A DNA stretch of 25,843 bases from Lactobacillus delbrueckii. GTDB lineage: Bacteria; Bacillota; Bacilli; Lactobacillales; Lactobacillaceae. Where the stretch lies: the NCBI GenBank assembly GCA_004556255.1, contig SFHY01000005.1, positions 1 through 25,843 on the forward strand, given 5' to 3'. A program made the translations under genes and the position numbers. Shown in pieces: positions 8,062 through 16,569 of this stretch (within the stretch, counting starts at the first letter, position 1; every line of letters starts with the position of its first letter). The notes under the pieces were generated by a model. That model made no database searches, was not told the origin of the DNA, and saw only the letters and a program-made list of their open reading frames with translations.

Positions 8062-10104
8062 GTGATCAAGCGGCAAGACAACAACAAATTTGAACTCGTC
8101 TCACCATATAAGCCTGCCGGCGACCAGCAGCAGGCCATCGATCAGCTGACGGCCGGTTTTCAGGCCGGCGATAAAGAGCAGATCCTCAAGGGGGCAACGG
8201 GGACGGGGAAGACTTATACCATGGCCAATGTAATTGCCAAAATGAACAAACCGACCCTGGTCATTACCCACAACAAGACCCTGGTTGGCCAGCTCTACAA
8301 TGAATTCAAGGAATTTTTCCCGAACAATGCCGTGGAATACTTCGTTTCCTACTATGACTACTACCAGCCAGAAGCCTATGTGCCCCAGTCGAACACTTAT
8401 ATTGAAAAAGACGCCTCGATCAACGACGAAATCGACCAGCTGCGGCACGCCGCCACCAGCGCCTTGATGTCCAGAAATGACGTTATCGTGGTGGCTTCTG
8501 TTTCCTGCATCTATGGCTTGGGTGACCCAAGAGAATACGCGGCCAGCGTGTTAAATGTCTATACCGGCCAGGAATACGAAAGAAACACCCTGCTCAGAGA
8601 CCTGGTCAACATCCAGTACGACAGAAATGACATCGACTTCCAGCGGGGCCGCTTCCGGGTCCGGGGCGACGTCGTGGAAGTTTTCCCGGCCGGCTATTCT
8701 GACCGGGCCTACCGGATTGAATTTTTTGGCGACGAAATCGACCGGATTGTTGAAGTCGACCCCTTAACCGGGGAAGTGCACGGGGTCAGAGACAGCATCT
8801 CCCTTTTCCCGGCCACCCACTTCATGACCAACGATGACCAGCTGGCCGGCGCTATCGACCGGATCAAGGCTGAGATGGACGACCAGGTCAAGAAGTTTGA
8901 AAAAGAAGGCAAGCTGCTGGAGGCAGAAAGAATCAAGCAGCGGACCACCTACGACTTGGAAATGCTGAGAGAAGTCGGCTACACCAACGGGATTGAAAAC
9001 TACTCCCGGCAGATGGAAAACCGCAAGGCTGGTGAGCCGCCTTATACCCTTTTGGACTTTTTCCCTAAGGATTCCCTGATTTTAATCGACGAATCCCACG
9101 CCACCATGCCGGAAATCCGGGCCATGTACAACGGGGACAGAAACAGAAAGCAGACCTTGATTGACTATGGCTTCCGCCTGCCATCAGCCTTGGACAACCG
9201 GCCTTTGAAGCTGGAAGAATTTGAGCAGCATGTCAACCAGATCATGTATGTGTCAGCCACCCCGGGTGACTATGAATTAAACCGGACCAGTCGGATCGTG
9301 GAACAGGTCATCCGGCCAACCGGCCTTTTGGACCCGAAGATCGAGGTCCGGCCAATTGAAGGGCAGATCGACGACCTGGTCGCTGAAATCAACCTGCGGA
9401 TTGAAAGAAAGGAACGGGTTTTTGTCACGACTTTGACCAAGAAGATGGCGGAAGACTTGACTGACTACTTGAAAGACCTGGGCATCAAGGTCCGCTACCT
9501 GCACTCGGACATTAAGACTTTGGAAAGAATGCAGATCATCCGGGACCTCCGCTTGGGCAAGTTTGACGTTTTGATCGGGATCAACCTGCTCAGGGAAGGG
9601 ATCGACGTGCCGGAAGTTTCCCTGGTCGCCATTCTGGACGCGGACAAGGAAGGCTTCCTGCGGGCCTACCGGCCGCTGATCCAGACCATGGGCCGGGCGG
9701 CCCGGAACGCCAACGGTGAAGTTATCATGTATGCTGACCGGATCACCGATTCCATGAAGCTGGCGATTGATGAAACGAACCGCCGCCGGGCCATCCAGAT
9801 GAAGTACAATGAAGAGCATGGGATCGTGCCAAAGACCATCATCAAGCCGGTCCGGGACATGATCTCCGTGGTCAAGGCCGACAAGGAAGCCGAAAAGTCA
9901 GACTCCTTCGCCGACCTCAACTTCGACGAATTGACGGCCAAGCAAAAGAAGCAGATGATCGCCAACTTGAAAGAGCAGATGCAAGATGCGGCCAAGCGCT
10001 TAGACTTTGAAAGCGCGGCTAACCTCCGCGACGCGATTATCGAATTGGAAGGCTCTGTAAGAAAACCGATTAAGAAGAAAGGCAAGGACTTCAATGGCAG
10101 ATAG
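8062..10104 (+). CDS. uvrB: Excinuclease ABC subunit B
   Basis: UvrB is the damage-verifying helicase-like core of nucleotide excision repair. It is loaded by UvrA2 and recruits UvrC for incision. The 680-residue product has Walker A GATGTGKT at 44-51, the beta-hairpin YYDYYQPEAY at about 97-106 that clamps one DNA strand, the DESH Walker B motif near 343, a C-terminal helicase domain with QTMGRAARN, and a C-terminal UVR domain at about 637-672 for UvrC or UvrA contact. The start is GTG at 8062 with TAAGGGGGA upstream. The uvrA ATG lies inside its last codons (11-nt overlap), so the two are cotranscribed. Confidence 0.98.
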   Translation: MIKRQDNNKFELVSPYKPAGDQQQAIDQLTAGFQAGDKEQILKGATGTGKTYTMANVIAKMNKPTLVITHNKTLVGQLYNEFKEFFPNNAVEYFVSYYDYYQPEAYVPQSNTYIEKDASINDEIDQLRHAATSALMSRNDVIVVASVSCIYGLGDPREYAASVLNVYTGQEYERNTLLRDLVNIQYDRNDIDFQRGRFRVRGDVVEVFPAGYSDRAYRIEFFGDEIDRIVEVDPLTGEVHGVRDSISLFPATHFMTNDDQLAGAIDRIKAEMDDQVKKFEKEGKLLEAERIKQRTTYDLEMLREVGYTNGIENYSRQMENRKAGEPPYTLLDFFPKDSLILIDESHATMPEIRAMYNGDRNRKQTLIDYGFRLPSALDNRPLKLEEFEQHVNQIMYVSATPGDYELNRTSRIVEQVIRPTGLLDPKIEVRPIEGQIDDLVAEINLRIERKERVFVTTLTKKMAEDLTDYLKDLGIKVRYLHSDIKTLERMQIIRDLRLGKFDVLIGINLLREGIDVPEVSLVAILDADKEGFLRAYRPLIQTMGRAARNANGEVIMYADRITDSMKLAIDETNRRRAIQMKYNEEHGIVPKTIIKPVRDMISVVKADKEAEKSDSFADLNFDELTAKQKKQMIANLKEQMQDAAKRLDFESAANLRDAIIELEGSVRKPIKKKGKDFNGR

Positions 10105-12952
10105 AAAGATTGTCATCCGCGGTGCCCGTGAGCACAATTTAAAAGACATCGACGTAACCATTCCTAAAGACCAGCTGGTCGTTATTACTGGCTTATCGGG
10201 TTCTGGCAAGAGCTCACTGGCTTTTGACACCCTGTACGCTGAAGGCCGGCGCCGCTACGTGGAATCCCTGTCCAGCTATGCCCGCCAGTTTTTAGGGCAA
10301 ATGGACAAGGCCGACGTCGACTCAATCGACGGCCTTAACCCGGCCATTTCCATCGACCAGAAGACGACCTCCCACAACCCCCGCTCAACGGTCGGTACGG
10401 TTACTGAAATCAACGACTACCTCCGCCTACTTTGGGCCAGAGTCGGCCACCCTTACTGTCCAAACGACGGAACCTTGATCCAGCGGCAGTCGGTTGACCA
10501 GATGGTGACCCGGATCCTGGATTTGCCGGAAAGAAGCAAGATCCAGCTTTTGTCCCCGGTCATCCGGGGCAAGCGGGGCGAGCACAAGGAGGTTTTCGCC
10601 AGAATCCGCCGGGCCGGCTATGTCCGGGTGATCGTTGACGGCGAGCTGCACGAGGCCAGTGAAGAGTTTGCTTTAGAGAAAAACAAGCGCCATGACATCG
10701 AAATCGTGGTTGACCGCCTGGTCATCAAAGATGGGATCCGGTCCCGCCTCTTTGACTCAGCTGAAGCAGCCCTGCGCCTGTCTGAAGGCTATATGGACGT
10801 TGACGTGATCGGGGGCGAAAAGCTCAGTTTCTCTGAATACTACGCCTGTCCTCTTTGCGGTTTCACGGTTGGGGAAATGGAGCCCCGCCTCTTCTCCTTC
10901 AACGCACCTTTCGGGGCCTGCCCGGCCTGTGACGGCTTGGGGATGAAGCTGGCGGTTGACCCGGACCTAGTTATTCCAGACAAGGACAAGAGCCTGGCTG
11001 AAGGAGCCCTGGCTCCTTGGGCAGGGTCAAAGTACTACATGGGGATGCTAGAGCAAGCCTGCGAAGCCTTGAAGATCCCGATGGACAAGCCTTTTAAAAA
11101 GCTGACCAAGCGGCAAAGGGACATCATTTTGAATGGGTCAGACAAGGAAATCCACTTCCACTTGGAAGGGGACTTCGGGGTCAACGACACCAAGCAGCCT
11201 TTTGAAGGGGTGATCAACAATGTCGACCGCCGCTACGCCAAGCCGATGTCCAAGTTCATGCAGGAAGTCATGGGCAAGTACATGACTGAATTGCCTTGTG
11301 AAGTCTGCCACGGCAAGCGGCTCAATGAAAAGGCCCTGGCCGTCAAGGTTAATGGCAAGAACCTGGCCGAGGCCAGCGACTTGTCAATCAAGGATGGCCT
11401 GGACTTTTTCAAGGAAGTTGACTTAAGCGAGCAGGAAGCTGCCATTGCCAAGCCGATCCTAAAAGAAGTCTGCGACCGCTTGAATTTCCTGGTCAGCGTC
11501 GGCCTGGACTACCTGACCCTGTCTCGATCAGCCGGGACTTTATCCGGCGGGGAAGCCCAGCGGATCCGCCTGGCCACCCAGATCGGATCCAACCTGTCCG
11601 GGGTTATGTATGTCTTGGATGAACCGTCTATTGGCCTGCACCAGCGGGACAACGACCGCTTGATCGCGTCTTTGAAGCGGATGCGGGACCTGGGCAACTC
11701 CTTGATTGTCGTTGAACACGACGATGAAACTATGCGGGCTGCTGACTACTTGATCGACATGGGGCCAGGGGCCGGCAGCCAGGGCGGGGAGGTTATGGCG
11801 GCCGGAACGCCGGAAGAAGTCATGGCCAACCCTCAGTCCTTGACTGGCCAGTACCTGCGGGGAGAAAAGTTTATCCCGGTACCATCGAAGCGGCGCAAGG
11901 GCAGTGGCAAGAAGCTGAAATTGACCGGAGCAGCGGAAAACAACCTGAAGAACATTACTGTTGAATTTCCTTTGAGTGAATTCGTGGTCGTGACCGGGGT
12001 TTCCGGGTCCGGGAAGTCTACCCTGGTCAACCAGATCTTAAAGCGGGTCCTGGCCCAGAAGCTCAACCATAATTCCGCCAAGCCGGGCAAGTATGACAAG
12101 CTGACCGGCTGGAAGAATATTGAAAAAGTGATCGACATCGACCAAAGCCCGATCGGCCGGACCCCGCGGAGCAACCCGGCGACTTACACCAGCGTCTTTG
12201 ACGATATCCGGACCCTTTTTGCCCAGACCAATGAAGCCAAGATGCGGGGCTACACCAAGGCCCGCTTCTCCTTCAACGTCAAGGGCGGGCGCTGCGAAAC
12301 CTGCCACGGGGACGGGATCCTCAAGATCGAAATGAACTTCCTGCCGGACGTCTACGTTCCTTGTGAAGTCTGCCACGGCCAGCGCTACAATTCTGAAACC
12401 CTGGAAGTGACCTACCGGGAAAAGAATATCGCCCAGGTCCTGGACATGACCATCAGTGAAGCCTGCGACTTCTTCGTCAATATTCCTAAAATCCATCGCA
12501 AGCTGCAGACCATCGTCGACGTTGGTCTGGGTTATGTCAAGCTGGGCCAGCCGGCCACTACTTTGTCCGGCGGGGAAGCCCAGCGGATGAAACTGGCCAG
12601 TGAATTGCAGAAATTGTCGACGGGGAAGAACTTCTATATCCTGGACGAACCAACCACGGGTCTGCACACCGATGACATCAAGCGCCTTCTGGAAGTCCTT
12701 CAGCGCCTGGTCGACCAGGGCAACACGGTTTTGGTGATCGAACACAACCTGGATGTGATCAAGACTGCTGATTGGCTGATTGACCTGGGGCCTGATGGGG
12801 GCGAGCGAGGCGGCCAGGTGGTCTGCACGGGGACGCCGGAAGAAGTGGCAGATTGCCCGGAATCCTGGACTGGCAAGTATCTCAAGCCAGTTTTGGCCCG
12901 GGACAAGGCTTTAACTGAAAACAGTCTTGCAAATAAAGAAAAAGAATCTTAA
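10094..12952 (+). CDS. uvrA: Excinuclease ABC subunit A
   Basis: UvrA is the dimeric DNA-damage sensor ATPase of nucleotide excision repair. The 952-residue protein is a tandem ABC ATPase: first Walker A GLSGSGKS at residues 33-40, two ABC signatures of the LSGGEAQR type, and a second Walker A GVSGSGKS near residue 637. Both zinc modules are present: CPLC...CPAC (cysteines 252, 255, 276, 279) and the pair CETCHG/CEVCHG in the second half. The ATG overlaps the end of uvrB, the usual uvrBA arrangement. No clear terminator hairpin was seen before the next gene; the 95-nt gap holds an AT-rich, promoter-like stretch (12966-12989). Confidence 0.98.
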   Translation: MADRKIVIRGAREHNLKDIDVTIPKDQLVVITGLSGSGKSSLAFDTLYAEGRRRYVESLSSYARQFLGQMDKADVDSIDGLNPAISIDQKTTSHNPRSTVGTVTEINDYLRLLWARVGHPYCPNDGTLIQRQSVDQMVTRILDLPERSKIQLLSPVIRGKRGEHKEVFARIRRAGYVRVIVDGELHEASEEFALEKNKRHDIEIVVDRLVIKDGIRSRLFDSAEAALRLSEGYMDVDVIGGEKLSFSEYYACPLCGFTVGEMEPRLFSFNAPFGACPACDGLGMKLAVDPDLVIPDKDKSLAEGALAPWAGSKYYMGMLEQACEALKIPMDKPFKKLTKRQRDIILNGSDKEIHFHLEGDFGVNDTKQPFEGVINNVDRRYAKPMSKFMQEVMGKYMTELPCEVCHGKRLNEKALAVKVNGKNLAEASDLSIKDGLDFFKEVDLSEQEAAIAKPILKEVCDRLNFLVSVGLDYLTLSRSAGTLSGGEAQRIRLATQIGSNLSGVMYVLDEPSIGLHQRDNDRLIASLKRMRDLGNSLIVVEHDDETMRAADYLIDMGPGAGSQGGEVMAAGTPEEVMANPQSLTGQYLRGEKFIPVPSKRRKGSGKKLKLTGAAENNLKNITVEFPLSEFVVVTGVSGSGKSTLVNQILKRVLAQKLNHNSAKPGKYDKLTGWKNIEKVIDIDQSPIGRTPRSNPATYTSVFDDIRTLFAQTNEAKMRGYTKARFSFNVKGGRCETCHGDGILKIEMNFLPDVYVPCEVCHGQRYNSETLEVTYREKNIAQVLDMTISEACDFFVNIPKIHRKLQTIVDVGLGYVKLGQPATTLSGGEAQRMKLASELQKLSTGKNFYILDEPTTGLHTDDIKRLLEVLQRLVDQGNTVLVIEHNLDVIKTADWLIDLGPDGGERGGQVVCTGTPEEVADCPESWTGKYLKPVLARDKALTENSLANKEKES

Positions 12953-13047
12953 TCAAGCCCTAAACCTTTTTAGCAAAATATTGTAAAATGAAAGCGGAAG
13001 CCAAATAATTGTCAGAATTTTTACGTTAGTGTGAAAGGATGATTCTT

Positions 13048-13590
13048 ATGTTTGATTCCGGCTTTAACGAAAAAAGCGGCTTTGACTGGGGCGTCTTCAT
13101 CGCTGGGGTCATCTCCGTCGTTTTGAGCATTTTTCTCTTTGCCAACCCTGGCAAGGGCTTGCGGGGCCTGGTCATCATTCTGGCCGTCTTGTCGATCATG
13201 CAGGGGATCGCTTGGATTTCCATGTATGTGGGCTTTCACGGGATTTTTGGCCCGTCTTGGACCACTCTTTTATCGGGGATCTTTGACATTTTGATCGGGA
13301 TCTTCTTCCTGTGGAACAACAAGGTGGGGGCATACACGATCGCGATCGTGGTGTCCATCTGGTTCATCGTCGACTCGGTGATCGGGATTGTCTTTGCCTG
13401 GCACCTGCGTTTCTTTGAGACCGGCTGGTATTTCTTCTTCAACCTGCTCTTGAACATCCTGGGCCTGGTTGTCGGGGTTATGCTGCTGATGAGACCGGTT
13501 ATCGCGGGGATGAGCACGGTCTACTTGATCGCGATCTACCTGATGATTTTCGGGATCAATGAGATTGCTCTGGCCTTTATGCACCGTTAA
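13048..13590 (+). CDS. HdeD/DUF308-like multi-pass membrane protein
   Basis: A 180-residue, very hydrophobic protein with about five to six predicted membrane segments separated by short loops. Repeated blocks of the type LSGIFDILIGIFFLWNN and a W/F-rich middle match the HdeD (DUF308) family. In enterobacteria HdeD belongs to the acid-resistance region, but its biochemical role is unknown and there is no evidence here for acid control. I prefer ATG 13048 (MFDSGFNEK) because AAAGG at 13034-13038 is 9 nt upstream; the in-frame ATG at 13039 directly abuts it. A possible -10 TAAAAT lies at 12984-12989. The gene is monocistronic, ending at a strong terminator. Confidence 0.8.
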   Translation: MFDSGFNEKSGFDWGVFIAGVISVVLSIFLFANPGKGLRGLVIILAVLSIMQGIAWISMYVGFHGIFGPSWTTLLSGIFDILIGIFFLWNNKVGAYTIAIVVSIWFIVDSVIGIVFAWHLRFFETGWYFFFNLLLNILGLVVGVMLLMRPVIAGMSTVYLIAIYLMIFGINEIALAFMHR

Positions 13591-13598
13591 GCATTTTA

Positions 13599-13643
13599 AA
13601 CTGCTGATACTTAACAGATTGTTTAAGTGTCGGCAGTTTTTTT
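13599..13643 (+). terminator. Long intrinsic terminator after the HdeD-like gene
   Basis: A 16-bp stem with two G-T wobbles (13599-13614 with 13623-13638) and an 8-nt loop, followed by a run of T residues to 13643. It insulates the dppA unit from upstream transcription. Confidence 0.92.
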
Positions 13644-13645
13644 GA

Positions 13646-13654
13646 TGGTAAAAT
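13646..13654 (+). promoter_or_regulatory. Candidate extended -10 promoter for dppA-dmpA
   Basis: TGGTAAAAT is an extended -10 (TGn plus TAAAAT). The -35 position falls in the terminator stem and has no consensus match, so this rests on the extended -10 alone. The 12-mer GTAAAATGAAAG here is also present upstream of the HdeD-like gene at 12983-12994. Confidence 0.45.
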
Positions 13655-13710
13655 GAAAGTAAGCAGTAAAAAAGTGTAAGGAAAAAGCAAAAGCAGGGAG
13701 GCAAGGCAAA

Positions 13711-14514
13711 ATGGAGAAAAAGATTTATATTTCTTGCGACATGGAGGGCTGCGCCGGCGTTACCAGCTGGGAGCAGACCCATTACGGCCAGAAGGGCTAT
13801 GACCTGGCCCTAAAAGAAATGACCCGGGAAACCGAGGCCGCGATCAAAGCTTGCCAGAAAGCCGGCTACGCGGTCACCGTCAAAGACGGGCATGAGGACG
13901 GGATCAACCTTGACCCGGCCTTGTTGCCGGCGGGAACGGAACTGATCCAGGGCTGGGATTCTTCACCAGAAGAAATGATGGCGGGGATTTCCGCTGACTA
14001 TGCCGGGGCAATCCATATCGGTAGCCACTCTCCAGCTGGCTCCAGTGAAACGCCCCTGGACCATACAGTGGAACATGGCTGGTATTCCTGGGTCAAGCTG
14101 AACGGGGAATTGGCCTCGGAATTTACTTTCAACAGCCTCTGCGCGGCCCAGTATGGGGTGCCTTCATTTTTCCTGGCCGGGGATGCCGGTATCTGCCGGC
14201 GGGCTGAGGACTTTTGCCCGGGAATCGTGACTTACGCCACTAAAAAAGGGGTAGGCAGCGCGACCGTCAATATGAGTCCCCAGGAAGTTGAAGCGGGCAT
14301 CGCGACCGGGATCAAGGAAGCCTTGGCGGTGCCCGGCGGTCTGCCGCTTTTAGCTGACGAATACCTGCTGGAATTCTGCTTTTCTTCAGCAGGCCGGGCC
14401 AGAGCCGCTTCTTTTTACCCAGGAGCTGAACGAGCCGGCGAGCGGGTCGTTTCTTACCGGGCCAAGAGTATTATGGAACTCTTGACGGCGAAAATGTTCA
14501 TGACGGAAATCTGA
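13711..14514 (+). CDS. dppA: D-aminopeptidase of the DppA family (M55)
   Basis: M55 enzymes are zinc-dependent, cytosolic, decameric ring-shaped aminopeptidases; B. subtilis DppA releases D-Ala from D-amino-acid peptides. The 267-residue product is close to the 274-residue B. subtilis enzyme and keeps likely metal ligands: Asp10 and Glu12 in SCDMEG, the His of KDGHEDG, the His of GSHSPAG, and the Glu of GELASEFTFN. LDHTVEH falls where the family has its catalytic threonine. AGGGAGG (13695-13701) lies 9 nt before the ATG. It is followed after 8 nt by the DmpA-type peptidase, suggesting joint use of D-configured or N-terminally resistant peptides. The family is clear; the true substrate is not. 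Confidence 0.85.
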   Translation: MEKKIYISCDMEGCAGVTSWEQTHYGQKGYDLALKEMTRETEAAIKACQKAGYAVTVKDGHEDGINLDPALLPAGTELIQGWDSSPEEMMAGISADYAGAIHIGSHSPAGSSETPLDHTVEHGWYSWVKLNGELASEFTFNSLCAAQYGVPSFFLAGDAGICRRAEDFCPGIVTYATKKGVGSATVNMSPQEVEAGIATGIKEALAVPGGLPLLADEYLLEFCFSSAGRARAASFYPGAERAGERVVSYRAKSIMELLTAKMFMTEI

Positions 14515-14522
14515 GGTGGAAG

Positions 14523-15581
14523 ATGGGCTTAAAAGGAGAACTGTTTTTGCCCCGGGCTTATCAAACCGGAGAGAAAAACGACATAACCGATGTTCCGGGG
14601 GTCAAGGTGGGCCAGGTGACCCTGCGAAAGGGCGGGGTTAATACCGGTGTCACGGCAATCTTGCCCGGGGATAATATTTTTAAGCAAAAAATGCTGGCCA
14701 GCGGCCAGGTGATCAACGGCTTCGGTAAAACGACCGGCCTGGTTCAAGTGAGTGAGCTGGGCACTTTGGAGACCCCGATCCTCATGACCAACACCCTGGC
14801 CGTGGGAACCTGCTGGACGACTCTAACCCGCTACATGCTGGACCGGAACCCGGAGATCGGCTTGACAACTGGGACAGTCAACCCGGTCGTGATGGAGTGT
14901 AACGATGGGGACTTGAACGATATCAGATCCCTGCCGGTTAAAGAGAGCGATGCTCTGACGGCTTTAGCTTTAGCTGAGGGTAATCCGCCCCTGCTGGAAG
15001 GTAATGTCGGTGCCGGAACCGGGATGCGGTGTTTAGGCTTTAAGGGCGGCATCGGGTCGGCTTCACGGCTTTTGGACCTGGCTGGGAAAAAATACCAGCT
15101 GGCCAGCCTGGTTTGCGCCAATTTCGGGGCCTTTGGCAAGTTGCGGGCCGGCGGCCGCCTTTTGGGCCAGGAACTAAAAGCCGCCGTTTTAGCCCGGGCG
15201 AAAGCAGAAAATAACCAGCTTTATGACCGCTATCAAAAAGACCAGGGGTCAATCGTGATGGTGATCGCTACCGACCTGCCCCTCTCCAGCCGGCAACTGG
15301 GCCGCCTGGCCCGCCGCAGCGCGGTTGGCTTAGCCAGAACTGGGTCATATATCGGCGATGGGTCCGGCGACATTGCCCTGGCTTTTTCTACGGCGCAAAG
15401 GGTCAGCCATTTCGCTAAAGAAGCGGAAAGCCTTAGCTTTTTGCCGGATAGCCAGCTGGACCCGGTCTTTGAAGCCGGGGCGGAGACAATCGAAGAAGCG
15501 GTCTTGAGTGCCCTGGTCCACGCTGAGACCTTGACCGGATTTAAGGGGAGAACGGTATATGGTCTGCGGGATTTTTTGTAA
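14523..15581 (+). CDS. DmpA-type aminopeptidase (P1 family, S58)
   Basis: This family comprises self-cleaving N-terminal nucleophile enzymes; the Ochrobactrum prototype DmpA is an L-aminopeptidase/D-esterase. The 352-residue protein has ITDVPGVKVGQVTL near the N-terminus, MECNDGDLNDI, GNVGAGTGM, and QGSIVMVIATDLPL, in which Ser243 is the predicted autocleavage site and nucleophile after Gly242. Autocleavage would give chains of about 242 and 110 residues. GAGGTGGA at the dppA stop serves as ribosome site, so the gene is cotranscribed with dppA. Some relatives act on beta-amino-acid peptides, so D-amino-acid specificity is only inferred. No strong terminator follows; the next promoter starts 38 nt downstream. 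Confidence 0.85.
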   Translation: MGLKGELFLPRAYQTGEKNDITDVPGVKVGQVTLRKGGVNTGVTAILPGDNIFKQKMLASGQVINGFGKTTGLVQVSELGTLETPILMTNTLAVGTCWTTLTRYMLDRNPEIGLTTGTVNPVVMECNDGDLNDIRSLPVKESDALTALALAEGNPPLLEGNVGAGTGMRCLGFKGGIGSASRLLDLAGKKYQLASLVCANFGAFGKLRAGGRLLGQELKAAVLARAKAENNQLYDRYQKDQGSIVMVIATDLPLSSRQLGRLARRSAVGLARTGSYIGDGSGDIALAFSTAQRVSHFAKEAESLSFLPDSQLDPVFEAGAETIEEAVLSALVHAETLTGFKGRTVYGLRDFL

Positions 15582-15618
15582 AAGATTAAAAGATAGGAAT
15601 GCAGGCAGGGCGAAATAA

Positions 15619-15647
15619 TTGCCAAGACGCGGCACGCCCGGTATGAT
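15619..15647 (+). promoter_or_regulatory. rapZ-yvcK-whiA promoter
   Basis: TTGCCA (15619-15624), a 17-bp spacer and TATGAT (15642-15647) make a good sigma-A promoter. Its place just before rapZ rules out the apparent in-frame extension of rapZ that starts at the -35 TTG. A GGGCG/CGCCC dyad (15608-15612 with 15635-15639) encloses a smaller TGCC/GGCA dyad over the -35. Confidence 0.72.
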
Positions 15648-15681
15648 AGAGTTTAACGTTTTATGGGAGCAATACGGAATC

Positions 15682-16560
15682 ATGCATGAAAAATACAAAA
15701 AACAGCTGTTGATTTTGACGGGGATGAGCGGGGCCGGCAAGACGGTCGCCGCCCACTCACTTGAGGACATCGGCTACTTTGTGGTCGACAACCTGCCCCC
15801 GGAACTGCTGGGCAATTTCTGGGACCTGATGAACACTTCAGAAGACTTTGAGAAAGTTGCCGTGGTGATCGACCTCAGAGTCAAGTCTTTCTATAAGGAC
15901 CTAATCAACGAAATCAATTCCCTGGAAGACAGCGGCCAGACCCAGGCCACGATCGTCTTTTTGGAAGCTTCTGACGACACCCTGGTGGCCCGCTACAAGG
16001 AAACCCGCCGCCTGCCGCCTTTGGCGGAAAACGGCCGCCTTTTAGACGGGATCCGGGATGAACGCCGTCTTTTGACGCCGGTCAGAAACCGGTCCAACTA
16101 CATTTTGGATACCTCCAAGATGACGACGAAGGAACTGAAGCAGAAGCTGCAGAGCAAGTTCGGCGAACTCCACAAGCCAAAATTCGGGATTGAGGTCATG
16201 TCCTTCGGCTTCAAGTACGGGATGCCGATCGACGCCGACATCGTCATGGATGTCCGCTTTTTGCCTAATCCCTTCTACATTCCGGAACTGCGTCCCTTCA
16301 CGGGGCTGGACAAGCGGGTCTTCAACTATGTCATGGACAAGGATGAAACCAAGGTCTTTTATGGTAAGCTGCTGGACCTCTTGCTGACGGCAATTCCGGG
16401 CTACATCAACGAAGGCAAGGAAAAACTGACGATCGCCATCGGCTGCACGGGCGGTCAGCACCGTAGCGTCTCGATTGCCCAGCAGCTGGCGCGCGACTTG
16501 TCTGAAAAATATCCGGTTGACATTACCCACCGGGAAATCAGCCGTTATCTCAGAAAGTAG
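15682..16560 (+). CDS. rapZ: RNase adapter / nucleotide-binding protein RapZ (YvcJ)
   Basis: A 292-residue RapZ/YvcJ protein. The N-terminal P-loop GMSGAGKT is at residues 14-21 and the C-terminal GCTGGQHRSV at about 254-263, both family hallmarks. In E. coli RapZ controls decay of the GlmZ RNA and so amino-sugar synthesis; in B. subtilis YvcJ hydrolyses nucleotides and affects competence. The role here is not shown by the sequence. ATG 15682 (MHEKYKKQL) is chosen because the promoter -10 ends at 15647, upstream of it; ACGGAA and GGGAG just before are weak ribosome sites. It heads the conserved rapZ-yvcK-whiA operon, with yvcK starting 9 nt after its stop. Confidence 0.95.
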   Translation: MHEKYKKQLLILTGMSGAGKTVAAHSLEDIGYFVVDNLPPELLGNFWDLMNTSEDFEKVAVVIDLRVKSFYKDLINEINSLEDSGQTQATIVFLEASDDTLVARYKETRRLPPLAENGRLLDGIRDERRLLTPVRNRSNYILDTSKMTTKELKQKLQSKFGELHKPKFGIEVMSFGFKYGMPIDADIVMDVRFLPNPFYIPELRPFTGLDKRVFNYVMDKDETKVFYGKLLDLLLTAIPGYINEGKEKLTIAIGCTGGQHRSVSIAQQLARDLSEKYPVDITHREISRYLRK

Positions 16561-16569
16561 GAATTCAGC

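Noticed and set aside
12038..12745. 235-codon open frame on the minus strand inside uvrA
   Set aside because: It is a shadow of uvrA, whose GC-rich third positions leave the opposite strand open; no ribosome site and no family resemblance.
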